DNA of 64,000 bases from Bin80 sp965220935 (GTDB taxonomy: Bacteria > Bacteroidota > Rhodothermia > Rhodothermales > Bin80), in NCBI GenBank assembly GCA_965220935.1, contig OZ244857.1, forward strand, positions 3,968,001-4,032,000. Reading direction: 5' to 3'. Positions within the stretch are counted from its first letter, which is position 1. The number at the start of each line of letters is the position of its first letter. Positions 1 to 8,401 of this stretch are shown piece by piece. Made by a program: the position numbers and the translations under genes. The notes beneath the pieces are model-generated. The model was not told the origin of the DNA. It saw only the letters and a program-made list of their open reading frames with translations, and did no database searches.

Positions 1-272
1 CGAATGACTACAATGCGCCGTTCAGTCATCATGGGCGCTGTCTGACAAATGGTCAGTGCAGACTGAGCTGTCGTCTCATCACCTTGGATGATATCAAGGT
101 TAAAATCTCTATCTTCGGGTGAAAGGCCATGGTTAACAAGGGTTTTCTGAAGTTGATTTGGCAGATAGGACTCTTCTCCATATAAGAGGTAAATGGGCCT
201 CATCTGATTCTGTAGAATCTCGCTTTGAATTTCTTCAAACAACCCAACAGCAGACAGTTTACCTTTGGCCAT
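1..272 (-). CDS. holA: DNA polymerase III delta subunit, N-terminal part (cut by window edge)
   Basis: Clamp-loader delta subunit, which opens the beta sliding clamp during replication. The start reads MAKGKLSAVGLFEEIQ, followed by RPIYLLYGEESYL, then DFNLDIIQGDE and APMMTERRIVVIR. These are the typical N-terminal strand and the PMM(S/T)ERR(V/I)V segment of HolA. Only about 90 residues lie in the window; the rest continues to the left of base 1. The ATG at 272 overlaps the TGA of the upstream small gene (TGATG), which suggests translational coupling. Identification is by motif reading only, but the pattern is distinctive. Confidence 0.85.
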   Translation of the reverse strand, partial: MAKGKLSAVGLFEEIQSEILQNQMRPIYLLYGEESYLPNQLQKTLVNHGLSPEDRDFNLDIIQGDETTAQSALTICQTAPMMTERRIVVI

Positions 273-730
273 CAAGCGTGATCCCGATAAAGAAGTTGTG
301 CAATCTCACGAAGAGTATCTGCGTCTCGTTGGGTTGCAATCATTAGAAATTCGTAGAGATTCATTCCATCAGTGACTTCTTTAGTCCAGTCCTCGGGGTT
401 AATCTTTGCGGCCACTTTGATCACTAACTGTCGTGCTTTTTCTACTTCGGTGAGTATATCATTAAGAGGTATCTGATTCCAGTCTCTGTTGCGAGTCTTT
501 TTAGATTTCTGTGAGCCACAGAGTTTTTTCAGTGCAGGGAGTAGTTCATTTTTATCCCGCATGATGATTGATCCGTAACCTTGTTTCACTGACAGCCCAC
601 GGTCTGTATTTGTGATCTGTGCTTCATGCATACGAGACATGACTTGCCGAAGCGCTCGGATCTCGTCAATGAGATAGCGCATCTGCTCAAGTAATTCGGT
701 ACGCCGATCATCAGAACCCAAATTAAGCAT
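272..730 (-). CDS. Small helical protein, possibly DinB-like
   Basis: A protein of about 152 residues, predicted mostly helical. The order of helices and the C-terminal MNLYEFLMIATQRDADTLRE segment resemble the DinB/DfsB four-helix-bundle superfamily. The histidines that usually bind metal in that family are not obvious, so the assignment is weak. I chose the ATG at 730 over a longer start at 772. It overlaps the end of nuoI by eight bases (ATGCTTAA), and the longer start would lie deep inside nuoI. The gene is packed between nuoI and holA in one minus-strand run. Function is unknown. Confidence 0.5.
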   Translation of the reverse strand: MLNLGSDDRRTELLEQMRYLIDEIRALRQVMSRMHEAQITNTDRGLSVKQGYGSIIMRDKNELLPALKKLCGSQKSKKTRNRDWNQIPLNDILTEVEKARQLVIKVAAKINPEDWTKEVTDGMNLYEFLMIATQRDADTLREIAQLLYRDHA

Positions 731-1433
731 GATCTGGGGGTGTCCGACCTTTCCACGTATTTGTTGGCGCAATCGGGGGTTCTGATCGCAGATGTGTATT
801 TTTCAATGATGGCATTTGCGTATCCGCCAAATTCTCTATCAGATCCTGATCCCGCAAACTATGGAGATTATTATCCTTTCGGTGCTCCCAAGGCTCGGCA
901 TTCTCCTGTTTATTGCGTTCCTCTTCCAGATAATCTAATCGGTCTACGAGGCGTTCTTTTGGAACTAGTAAGCGGTCAAGTCCAAAAATGGCTTCATCCC
1001 TACCATGGAAAGTAAGATCATATTCTTTTGACATGACGATCGCTTCTTCTGGGCACACCTCCTCACAGAACCCACAGTAGATGCAGCGAAGCATATTGAT
1101 TTCAAACCAAGCGGGCTCACGTTCTTTGCTACTGTTAGGATCATCCACTTCGCGTGACTGCATTGAGATGGCCATTGGCGGACAGGCTTTGGCGCATAGA
1201 TTACAGGACACGCACCGTGGCTTACCTTTTTCTTCCACCAGAACTGGTCGGCCTCGATAGGAATCGGGCGGCTCCCACAACTCATCTGGATACTCCGTCG
1301 TGTACGACGGCTCCTTGATCATTTTCCGAAAACTGTACCCTAAGCCCTTAAAAATCTCTGGCAGGTACAATCGTTCCCAGAAATTGAGTTTTCGTTCGTT
1401 TTCAGTCTTAGTATTTTTTGGTACGCCTGGCAT
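723..1433 (-). CDS. nuoI: NADH-quinone oxidoreductase subunit I (2x[4Fe-4S] protein)
   Basis: NuoI carries two [4Fe-4S] clusters that pass electrons from NADH toward quinone in respiratory complex I, on the peripheral arm. Two clean ferredoxin motifs are visible: CVSCNLCAKACP at about residues 74-85 and CIYCGFCEEVCP at about 117-128. The N-terminal ERLYLPEIFKGLGYSFRKM segment is the amphipathic stretch typical of NuoI. At 236 residues it is longer than many homologues because of a charged C-terminal tail (about residues 180-236) without a recognisable domain. No other nuo gene is adjacent, so the nuo genes here are not in one cluster, or the rest lies elsewhere. Confidence 0.9.
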   Translation of the reverse strand: MPGVPKNTKTENERKLNFWERLYLPEIFKGLGYSFRKMIKEPSYTTEYPDELWEPPDSYRGRPVLVEEKGKPRCVSCNLCAKACPPMAISMQSREVDDPNSSKEREPAWFEINMLRCIYCGFCEEVCPEEAIVMSKEYDLTFHGRDEAIFGLDRLLVPKERLVDRLDYLEEERNKQENAEPWEHRKDNNLHSLRDQDLIENLADTQMPSLKNTHLRSEPPIAPTNTWKGRTPPDHA

Positions 1434-1473
1434 AGAATTAGAAAGTTTCTTGGGTGATTATCCTTTTAAGGAT

Positions 1474-2799
1474 CTAATGTTCCATTTTTTCACGAGCTGT
1501 TTTTCTTCTAAAGGCCAAAGTAATAGGAACGCCGTCAAATCCGTAGGCCTTTCGCAGTTGATTTTCTAAGTATCGGGTGTACATCGTTCCAATCCCTTGG
1601 GGGTAGTTGCAGAAGAAGGCAAATAGCGGAGGAGAGACCCCGACCTGTGAAACATACTTGATTTGCACATGATGTCCGCGCCAGCTTGGAGGGTGGTGAC
1701 GAGCAATCGCCTGCTGCATTGTCTGATTGAGTTCTGAAGTCGGGATCCTCTGTTTCGCGCTTTGAATGATCTCCAGCGAAAGATCCAAGACACGGTGAGC
1801 TCGCTTGCCAGTCAATGCTGAGATAAATACGATCGGCACATAATTCAGTGTTTGCAGACGCTCATGAATTGATCGATCCATATCTCTGGCCGTATTGGTT
1901 TCTTTTTCTATGAGATCCCACTTGTTAACAATAATGATGAGTCCTTTCTTGAGGTCTTCCGCTTCTTTAAGGACATGAATATCTTGCGCCTCCAGGCCGA
2001 TTGTTGCATCAAGTATCACAGCGGCGACATGGCAACTTCGGATCGCCCGTTCAGTGCGTAGTGTGGCATAAAACTCAATATTTTCGTGCACCTTCGTTCG
2101 CCTCCTTAGCCCAGCTGTGTCCACTAGAATGATGCTCTGTCCGTTGTAAGTGAGTTGAGCATCTACAGCATCACGGGTAGTTCCACTGATTTCTGTGACG
2201 ATAGAGCGCTCCTGACATAGTAGGGTATTTGTCAGCTGAGATTTTCCGACATTTGGCCGCCCAATCAGTGCAATTCTGACTCCATCAGGCTCATCATGTT
2301 TCTCTGTAGTTGGCAGCTGCTCTATGACTGCATCAAGAAAATCTCCTGTCCCCATACCGTTAGTTGCGCTGACGGCATAGACATCCCCCAGCCCAAGGCT
2401 ATACATGGGTGCGGTATCCCATCTGCGCTGCTGATTATCCGCTTTATTGGCAACAACAATGACTGGTTTATCGGTTCGCCGAAGCATTCTGGCTATTTCT
2501 TCATCTAATTTTGTCACTCCGGCCGTGGTATCGGTAACCAGTAAAATCATATCCGCTTCTGCGAGTGCAATTTCAACCTGCTCTCTTATTGCACGCTCAA
2601 AGCGATCTGAACTTCGGGGCACATATCCGCCCGTATCCACTAGTGCAAATTCCTTTCCATTCCAGATCACCTGGCCATAGACTCTGTCTCGAGTCACACC
2701 GGGGGCGTCATGGACGATCGCTTGACGTGATTCTGTCAGGCGATTGAAGAGCGTTGACTTGCCCACATTTGGGCGTCCAACAATTGCTACTAAGTTCAT
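1474..2799 (-). CDS. der: Ribosome-associated GTPase Der (EngA)
   Basis: An essential GTPase with two tandem G domains, needed for 50S subunit maturation. The first G domain has GRPNVGKS (G1), DAPGVTRD (G2), DTGG (G3) and NKAD (G4). The second has GRPNVGKS, ISGTTRD, DTAG and NKWD. A KH-like C-terminal domain follows, ending in the basic tail FRRKTAREKMEH. I chose the ATG at 2799, giving MNLVAIVGRPN; a start five codons upstream is possible but would place extra residues before the conserved first strand. Length (about 441 residues) is normal. The reading frame is intact. Confidence 0.95.
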   Translation of the reverse strand: MNLVAIVGRPNVGKSTLFNRLTESRQAIVHDAPGVTRDRVYGQVIWNGKEFALVDTGGYVPRSSDRFERAIREQVEIALAEADMILLVTDTTAGVTKLDEEIARMLRRTDKPVIVVANKADNQQRRWDTAPMYSLGLGDVYAVSATNGMGTGDFLDAVIEQLPTTEKHDEPDGVRIALIGRPNVGKSQLTNTLLCQERSIVTEISGTTRDAVDAQLTYNGQSIILVDTAGLRRRTKVHENIEFYATLRTERAIRSCHVAAVILDATIGLEAQDIHVLKEAEDLKKGLIIIVNKWDLIEKETNTARDMDRSIHERLQTLNYVPIVFISALTGKRAHRVLDLSLEIIQSAKQRIPTSELNQTMQQAIARHHPPSWRGHHVQIKYVSQVGVSPPLFAFFCNYPQGIGTMYTRYLENQLRKAYGFDGVPITLAFRRKTAREKMEH

Positions 2800-3489
2800 A
2801 AACTGTTTTACCAATCCGAAAACTTAATAAATCAGGCTGTCGTGAGGGATCGCTCAGCCGTCAACCATGTTCCGCGCTGTCAACCGTGATGGATAAATAC
2901 CTTAGATTTGAATGAATGCGTGATGATAATCCTTCAATATTATTAACAAGGGGTGAGTCAACGGCTTATCAATTAGCATGTCCATATTCGTGTTCAAATC
3001 TTCGGTTTCAATATTATATCCTCAATTGTTTTCGCATTCCTGAACATGTATTCAAACCAGCAATTCACTTTCATTGCTTACCAAATGCTTCATAAGCAGG
3101 TTCGGTGGTTGTGTCCATCATAGTCAATGGGGGATCTTGCTGAACAACCCCCCTCCCAAGAAAATACACTGAAATATCCATTAGAACGTAGATGTTCTAT
3201 ATGCACGAATCAATAGTGATGATTACACTAAACATGTGACTCATATAAAGATGTACATCATCGTTCCTGATACATATTCTCTGATGATACCAAATTTTAG
3301 ATCATTTGCTTCACACTGAGAACATCATGCTCGGGTACGTTTAGTTTCATCACATGGATGGGCTCATAGAGTAAAATATATGAGTATCTATATCAGGGGA
3401 GGGAAAACTCTTAATTGTATTCAGGAGATATAAAGATCTTGAATTTGATTGTTCAGTCTAAAATAGTGCCTCAAACACTAGCGGGCTAT
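2800..3489. other. Intergenic stretch with no supported gene
   Basis: About 690 bases between der and the decayed DUF262 gene. No open frame of convincing composition and no RNA gene or clear hairpin terminator was seen. The base composition is more AT-rich than the flanking core gene, as in the other defence-associated intergenic stretches of the window. Confidence 0.5.
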
Positions 3490-4277
3490 TCAATTGTTAG
3501 ACTCATCTTCAAGATATTTCCTACGAATACTCCCCAACTCGTGCCACTCACCATCTCGTTTGACTTGCCAGAAATCCCATCCATTATTTGATTTACCCGT
3601 CAACTTACAGGCAGCTCCAGATAGAGTATCAAAATTCTGTTGGCGAATACGAACTTTGCCGTCAAAAGTCAACTCACCCCAATATTCTATTCCACCTCGC
3701 ATTCCTCGTAAATCCTCCCCAGATTCAATTAACTTAGCCTTGAGGAGTTCAGCAAGCCCTACCCCATAGAATTCTTTACGATTCTGCTTTGATTCTCTAT
3801 TAGACGGAATATCCCCACCCAGACCAAGTCGCTCTGGATCCCAGATTTTCCTGCAGATTTGCCCATACAATGATTGTCTCTCTTGAAGATCTTGCCTATT
3901 GAATTTATTGTGAGATTTAAAAGACAGCGCTGTTTCTTCCTGGAATCTTTTAAATGATGGATTATGCTTATACCTGTCAGGATGTAGAGAGGCTGCTAAC
4001 AAGTTATGGGCAAAGTAATGTGTCTGCTTTTCCTGATATTCTTTATTACCGTAACTTGCGTTAAAGCTTTTTGGTAGCAATAGCAACCCACCAAATTGAT
4101 TTCGGTGGTCAGCAAAGTCATGGGGATTGTCAAACTCCTTAGTGTGCTGGTCGTATCTATCCGCCAAAATATGTTCAATCTCAAACGGGTCTTTACGTTT
4201 TCTATCTACATATTCAGGAAATCTATTTCCTACATCGCATTCGCTCTCAATCCATGACGTCATTCTGGCGAGTAGGT

Positions 4278-4550
4278 AGTACCCGTCCAGAAATAGAAAA
4301 TTTTCTTTGAAGTTCCTATTCTATATGACATTTATCGCCGATCATTTCGCTTGAAGATTTACGAAGATGTGTGAATTCAAGGTAACAAATGACAGGGTGT
4401 ATACTGAAAACTCCCATTTTTGGTGCCTCTAACGCGTAATCTAGAAAATGGTCGCAAAATCTTCGCAGCAAAATAACGTTTATTTTGAATCTATAAACCC
4501 ATACAGAATAGGCGATTCAGCGCTGTTAGGTGCTTTTCTGGACGGGCACT
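4278..4550. mobile_element. MITE, copy 1 (TIR AGTrCCCGTCCAGAAA)
   Basis: A 273-base non-coding element. The left end reads AGTACCCGTCCAGAAA and the right end, on the opposite strand, AGTGCCCGTCCAGAAA, so 15 of 16 bases match as inverted repeats. It is flanked by the direct repeat AGGT at 4274-4277 and 4551-4554, a probable 4-bp target duplication. It carries no open frame and so would need a transposase supplied in trans. A relative lies at 62059-62297 with a similar subterminal segment (AACCCATAyAGAATA near the right end in both). It sits just after the nonsense codon of the DUF262 gene. Confidence 0.8.
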
Positions 4551-5857
4551 AGGTATCAAATGTGAGACTTGTTACGCTGAGTGAGATAAAAATGCTCAAC
4601 TCCCTCAAACGAATCATCAAAGCTTGCAATCCGGTCAGCCAAAATATCTCTGAGGGTATCTTGATTCATATTACGAATTTCTATGGCCAAATTGAATATC
4701 GTATGTTTAATACTTGAATAGCCAAAATTGCGAAAATTAACCATTCTTCGTGCTAAAAATAGATCAAGGAAACCAGCAATCATTCGGGACTTCTCCTGAA
4801 ATGTGTCGTCATCGTCGTCTGGAGCAACAGAAGCCATGATTGGCAAATACTGTAATGTGAAGCCATTAGTCGCGTTATGATAAACATATTCCCAATCAGG
4901 GTCAAAGTCATAACTCTTTTTCAGTAGGTGAATATATCTGTCACTCATACGCTTAAAATCATGATTGATGAGTCTATAAAAATCATCTGCATGATTGAGG
5001 AACAAAGCGTTTTTATTATCTCTGACCCACTTGTGAAAGGCGGTGCCGATGATATCAAAATCTTCTGGTGTTGCATCCTTCTTGCGCTCACGAATCTTTA
5101 TTGCATATTTCCCACGTAACCAGTGCTTAAAAAAATCAGAGTCAGCGCTCTTTTCCTTTTCTATGTCAGTCAATGCAGTGATTTGCTCTCTCCACAGCTT
5201 ATTTGATTCTTCAATCTTTCTCTCTTCCTTCATCCCGGCAAGCATAAACGCCTTTAGCATGTCAATATTTGAAAGACGAAGCCCGCGATCATTCATCGTT
5301 TCAAACACCTCAAGGGCCATGTTGGTGTCAGTCGTTTCAATCTGAACAAGAATAACGCGCTCTAATAACCAATCGCAAAAGAATGGAAGATTGTCATCTT
5401 TCAGCCAATCTGGAAAGAAATCAATGATATTCTGAAACCGATTCCATATATTCTCAACGGATTCGGATTGATTTAACGAGTCAAATTCATTACCATCCAA
5501 AATTGCCTGCATCACATTTTCTCGGTCAGGAACATCAATGGTGAACGTCTTCCTGCCAAATGAGTGGGAGTATACGAGAGATTGAAGATTTTCGAAATCT
5601 TTAATCTTTTTGCCGATGTGATTAAGATGAATGAGTAGTAGTATGAGCGTCGTGAGACGTTGCTGCCCATCAACTAAGTACTGAATCCCTTCACCTTCAC
5701 TGGTTACAATCGGCCCTAAGAAATAGGGTTGATACTTGGCAACTTGACTACGTTCATGACTTTTATCAAAATCCTTATTAAAGGGAATTATATACGTGAG
5801 TACCCATCTATTTGACGGCTACCTTTTGCGTATCCGTTTCACGGCTCATAGGAGTCT

Positions 5858-7042
5858 CTACGAGAACGCTCCTCCACGTGCAGATGCCCCAATCCTGGAG
5901 GCCTGTAATACATTTGCAGATGCGTTGATATCTGATGGCCACATGCCATACACTTAAACTTGCTTTGCGTCTTGCGATTGACTTTATCTGTATGACCACA
6001 CTGATTACAGCGTTGACTGGTATACTTCGGATCTACAAGAATCACGTTGCCAAACTTGTAATCGCAATAGGTATTGAACCGTCCCCATCCAGCGTTGAGA
6101 ATGACGCGGTTTAACCCTGCTTTTGCCTTCACATTGGTTCCAAGATTTTCTACTGTACCCTTAGCAGACTTGGACATAGTCTTGATCTTCAAGTTTCAAC
6201 GTATAGGCCTTATTGGACAATCTACGGCTATGTTGATGTGCCGCATTCGTTCTGCAGTTCTTCTGTTTTCGCTTCCACTTGACAATCCTTCTCTTTGTCC
6301 GCAAGGATCTACCAGACCCTTTCTGTTGTCGGGCTAACTTTCTTTGCCACCGACGAATCTTAATCTCCTTATCCGTTAAGTCAGGGAGCGGTAACATGCC
6401 CTGTTCACCATCCGTTGAGAAATAAGAAATGTTATAGGTATTCACGTCAATGCCAATCTCTTTGCCATCGTCCACCGTCTCTGGTAGATGTGTGACTTTG
6501 TAAATTACGCTCATCTTCCAGTACCGTCCGTCTTTCTTCACGGTGACTTCAATCGGCTCACCGTCTGGATAAGGATTACCGCCTTTCCTACGAAACTTCA
6601 TCCAGCCAATCTTCTGGATATAGACATCATTCCCTCGGATCTTAAACAATCCTTTGGTCGCCGTAAACGAATTGTGTTGAAACCGATTATGGAACGTAGG
6701 ATGGTCACGTAATCCCTTGAAGAAAGCCTGCCACGCCTCGGCCTGATGCTTTAAGGTGTTTCGTACAATGTTGGACGAATACCGATTCAACCAAGAAATG
6801 GTTGGGCGAAAAGACGTGTATCTCCTACTTAATGACGGCCAGGTCAATTCTGGATTATCCTTATGTTCGTCTTTATAGTCCCTGTTGCTTTGGTCAAGAA
6901 ACGTATTCCATACAAACCTGCATGCTCCGCAAAGCCCTGACAAGAGATGGGCTTTCCACTGCGTGCCCGGCAACAGACGATACTCTATTCCACGATAGAA
7001 ACAGTTTGAATCCGAAGAGTTAAAAGCCTTTTGAACAGGCAT
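5858..7042 (-). pseudogene. tnpB: RNA-guided nuclease TnpB (IS605 OrfB family), frameshifted
   Basis: TnpB is the RNA-guided RuvC-type nuclease of IS605-like elements. The N-terminal frame starts MPVQKAFNSSDSN at 7042 and carries RuvC-I at about residue 199 (IGIDVNTYNIS). It shifts out of frame near the RuvC-II glutamate (TLKLED). It continues in a second frame as IKTMSKSAKGT...VKAKAGLNR, then the zinc-binding CNQCG...CMACG. A further one-base shift is needed to reach the RuvC-III aspartate (SDINASANV). The frame then ends at 5858 with GGAFS. All three catalytic residues are therefore still encoded, but not in one frame. Copy 2 at 36090-37160 is more decayed. Confidence 0.85.
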
Positions 7043-7073
7043 GATATCAAGGTTAAGTTGATGTTATGGTAAG

Positions 7074-7103
7074 CAATAGGATAGATTCTCCTCTATCCTA
7101 TTG
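7074..7103. repeat. Perfect hairpin upstream of tnpB, copy 1
   Basis: CAATAGGATAG and its exact complement CTATCCTATTG flank an 8-base loop. The hairpin lies about 32 bases 5' of the tnpB start, inside the transposon. The same stem with a different loop occurs at 37192-37220 in the second element. Conserved stems with changed loops resemble the subterminal hairpins that TnpA recognises in IS200/IS605 elements. Confidence 0.7.
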
Positions 7104-7440
7104 TGTCTGTTATACTCTCCAAAATAGAATGGTTCCATTCTTTGGGTACTCACGTACTATAATTCCCTTATTAAAACTATTGGAGAGATCATCTAGTAAT
7201 TCTCTAACATGGATTTTTGACCATGAATACTCACGCTGATAGTAGTCTAGTCCGTATTTGCGACCAGTAAACAATTGCCTTATTGTGAGGTGTTTCCCAT
7301 TAATATATTTCATTCAACCAGAGTTAAACTATACATGTTTTTTTGTCAGTTACCTTTGGCAAGGAGAGAGCGAAAATACTAAATTTTTGGGAATTATATA
7401 CCTTGGTACCTTCACCGTTCAATCTTGAATCTGAACATAA

Positions 7441-7866
7441 TTACTCAATATTAATCATATTACGTATTGACTTCCTTAGCTTCAATTGCTCCGTGTAAAT
7501 AACTTGTCCCATAGGCTTAGGTAAAGCATACTCACTGTTCTTTGAGAAATAAAAGAGTGAGTAGCTCCATATCTCAGAGTGCGATACAATCTTTCCCAAA
7601 TCATTTGCACCCATGGCTGGAGAGACATAAACTTCATTGCAAAGTTCCCTCAATACCGCATTAGTGTACATGTAATGAAGAGTCTAATGGCATATTGTCC
7701 ATTGAACCCGAAAGCACGAATGAGACCTAGCCGTGATACTGCACTGATCAGAAGTGCATTTTTGAACCAAAAATGTACCTAATTCATGATCTGAAATCGC
7801 ATCCATGTCATCATCAAAAACTCCAAGAATTTCTTGGAGTTTTATCACTAAAAATGACCTTCTCAA
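7441..7866 (-). pseudogene. Decayed hypothetical gene with one in-frame stop
   Basis: Two open stretches in the same frame (7866-7684 and 7671-7441) are separated by a single TAG, so they look like one gene with a nonsense mutation, about 140 codons in all. Visible segments are ISDHELGTFLVQKC before the stop and LRELCNEVYVSPAMGANDLGK after it. I do not recognise the family. It lies just upstream of, and in the same direction as, the broken DUF262 gene, so it may once have been its partner. A GGGAATTATATAC motif, identical to the ends of the TnpB transposons, lies at 7388 just beyond its 3' end. Coding status is uncertain. Confidence 0.35.
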
Positions 7867-8240
7867 CCGTGTATCAGGTCATCACGGTTGTTCAAGAACC
7901 ATTTGAATTCTTGATTTAAACTACTCATGAAATTATCAAAGTGAGTGCTGGATAGTTACCTAAAAATATCTACCACCAGAGTTTTGAGAGTATCAAGATT
8001 TCGTTCCCTCAAATCATGTTTAATAGTTGAACATTCAAAGTTGGAATCTTGTGGGTCTATCCTAATAAGCAGTTTCCTGTGAAGATGCACCTTTACAGAG
8101 ATTTAGCTACGTGTTAAAACATTGATTCATTGAAAAATGAATCGTTTCCTTTAAGTTATGAACGAGTTACAATCAAATCGTGACACTTCCCTAAAATTTG
8201 ATGCTATAGTCATCGTAACGGAAGCGTTTCCTTAAAATGC
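7867..8240. other. Intergenic stretch with no supported gene
   Basis: About 370 AT-rich bases between a decayed hypothetical gene and the 3' end of the interrupted GHKL gene. No convincing open frame or RNA gene was seen. Confidence 0.45.
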
Positions 8241-8401
8241 TTAACTCGAAGGTAGCCCGAGTTTATCAAAAAATGCACGGTTACGCTCCATCGCCATATC
8301 CACCAACTGATCATAAGAAATGACTTCAATGTAGGCTTGAAAGTGCTTGTTGTAGCCAAAGTAACCCATACCATCACGCGTTCGCGAAAGATCAAGTATA
8401 T

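Larger units (their letters stand above)
5783..7167 (-). mobile_element. TnpB-carrying transposon, copy 1, with terminal inverted repeats and 8-bp target duplication
   Basis: A 1385-base element. Both ends begin GGGAATTATA and continue with TACGTGAGTACCCA (one end has one extra G), giving inverted repeats of about 25 bases. It is flanked by perfect 8-bp direct repeats TTATTAAA at 5775-5782 and 7168-7175. Deleting the element plus one repeat restores the interrupted DUF262 frame exactly. Its only gene is a frameshifted tnpB. Canonical IS200/IS605 and IS607 elements have neither terminal inverted repeats nor target duplications, so this architecture is unexpected. A relative lies at 36020-37283. 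Confidence 0.85.
3490..7313 (-). pseudogene. GmrSD-like DUF262/DUF1524/RAMA restriction protein, broken by three events
   Basis: The pieces rebuild one protein of about 717 residues. The N-terminus (7313 to 7168) has YYQREYSWS. After removal of a TnpB element (5783-7167) and one copy of its 8-bp duplication, the frame continues at 5773 with DGQQRLTTL and then FETMNDRGLRLSNIDMLKAF, the hallmarks of DUF262. A TGA at 4556-4558 replaces what is probably Trp (HI-W-YLLAR). A MITE (4278-4550) follows, and the same frame resumes at about 4277 and runs to 3490. That part carries a DUF1524 HNH-type core (FEIEHILADRYD, then NQFGGLLLLP) and a C-terminal RAMA-like domain (GWDFWQVKRDGEW). Such proteins restrict modified DNA. 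The gene must be inactive as a full-length product, although the C-terminal 257 codons remain open. Confidence 0.85.

Noticed and set aside
965..1285. Open frames antisense to or out of frame with nuoI, der, ahcY, metK and other core genes
   Set aside because: They overlap strongly conserved genes and show no recognisable protein features; they are shadows.
4556..4558. TGA read as Trp in the DUF262 gene, hinting at an alternative genetic code
   Set aside because: Other genes in the window end with TGA (rsmB-type neighbours, fdxA region, gajB) and the locus carries two further disruptive insertions, so a nonsense mutation is simpler.
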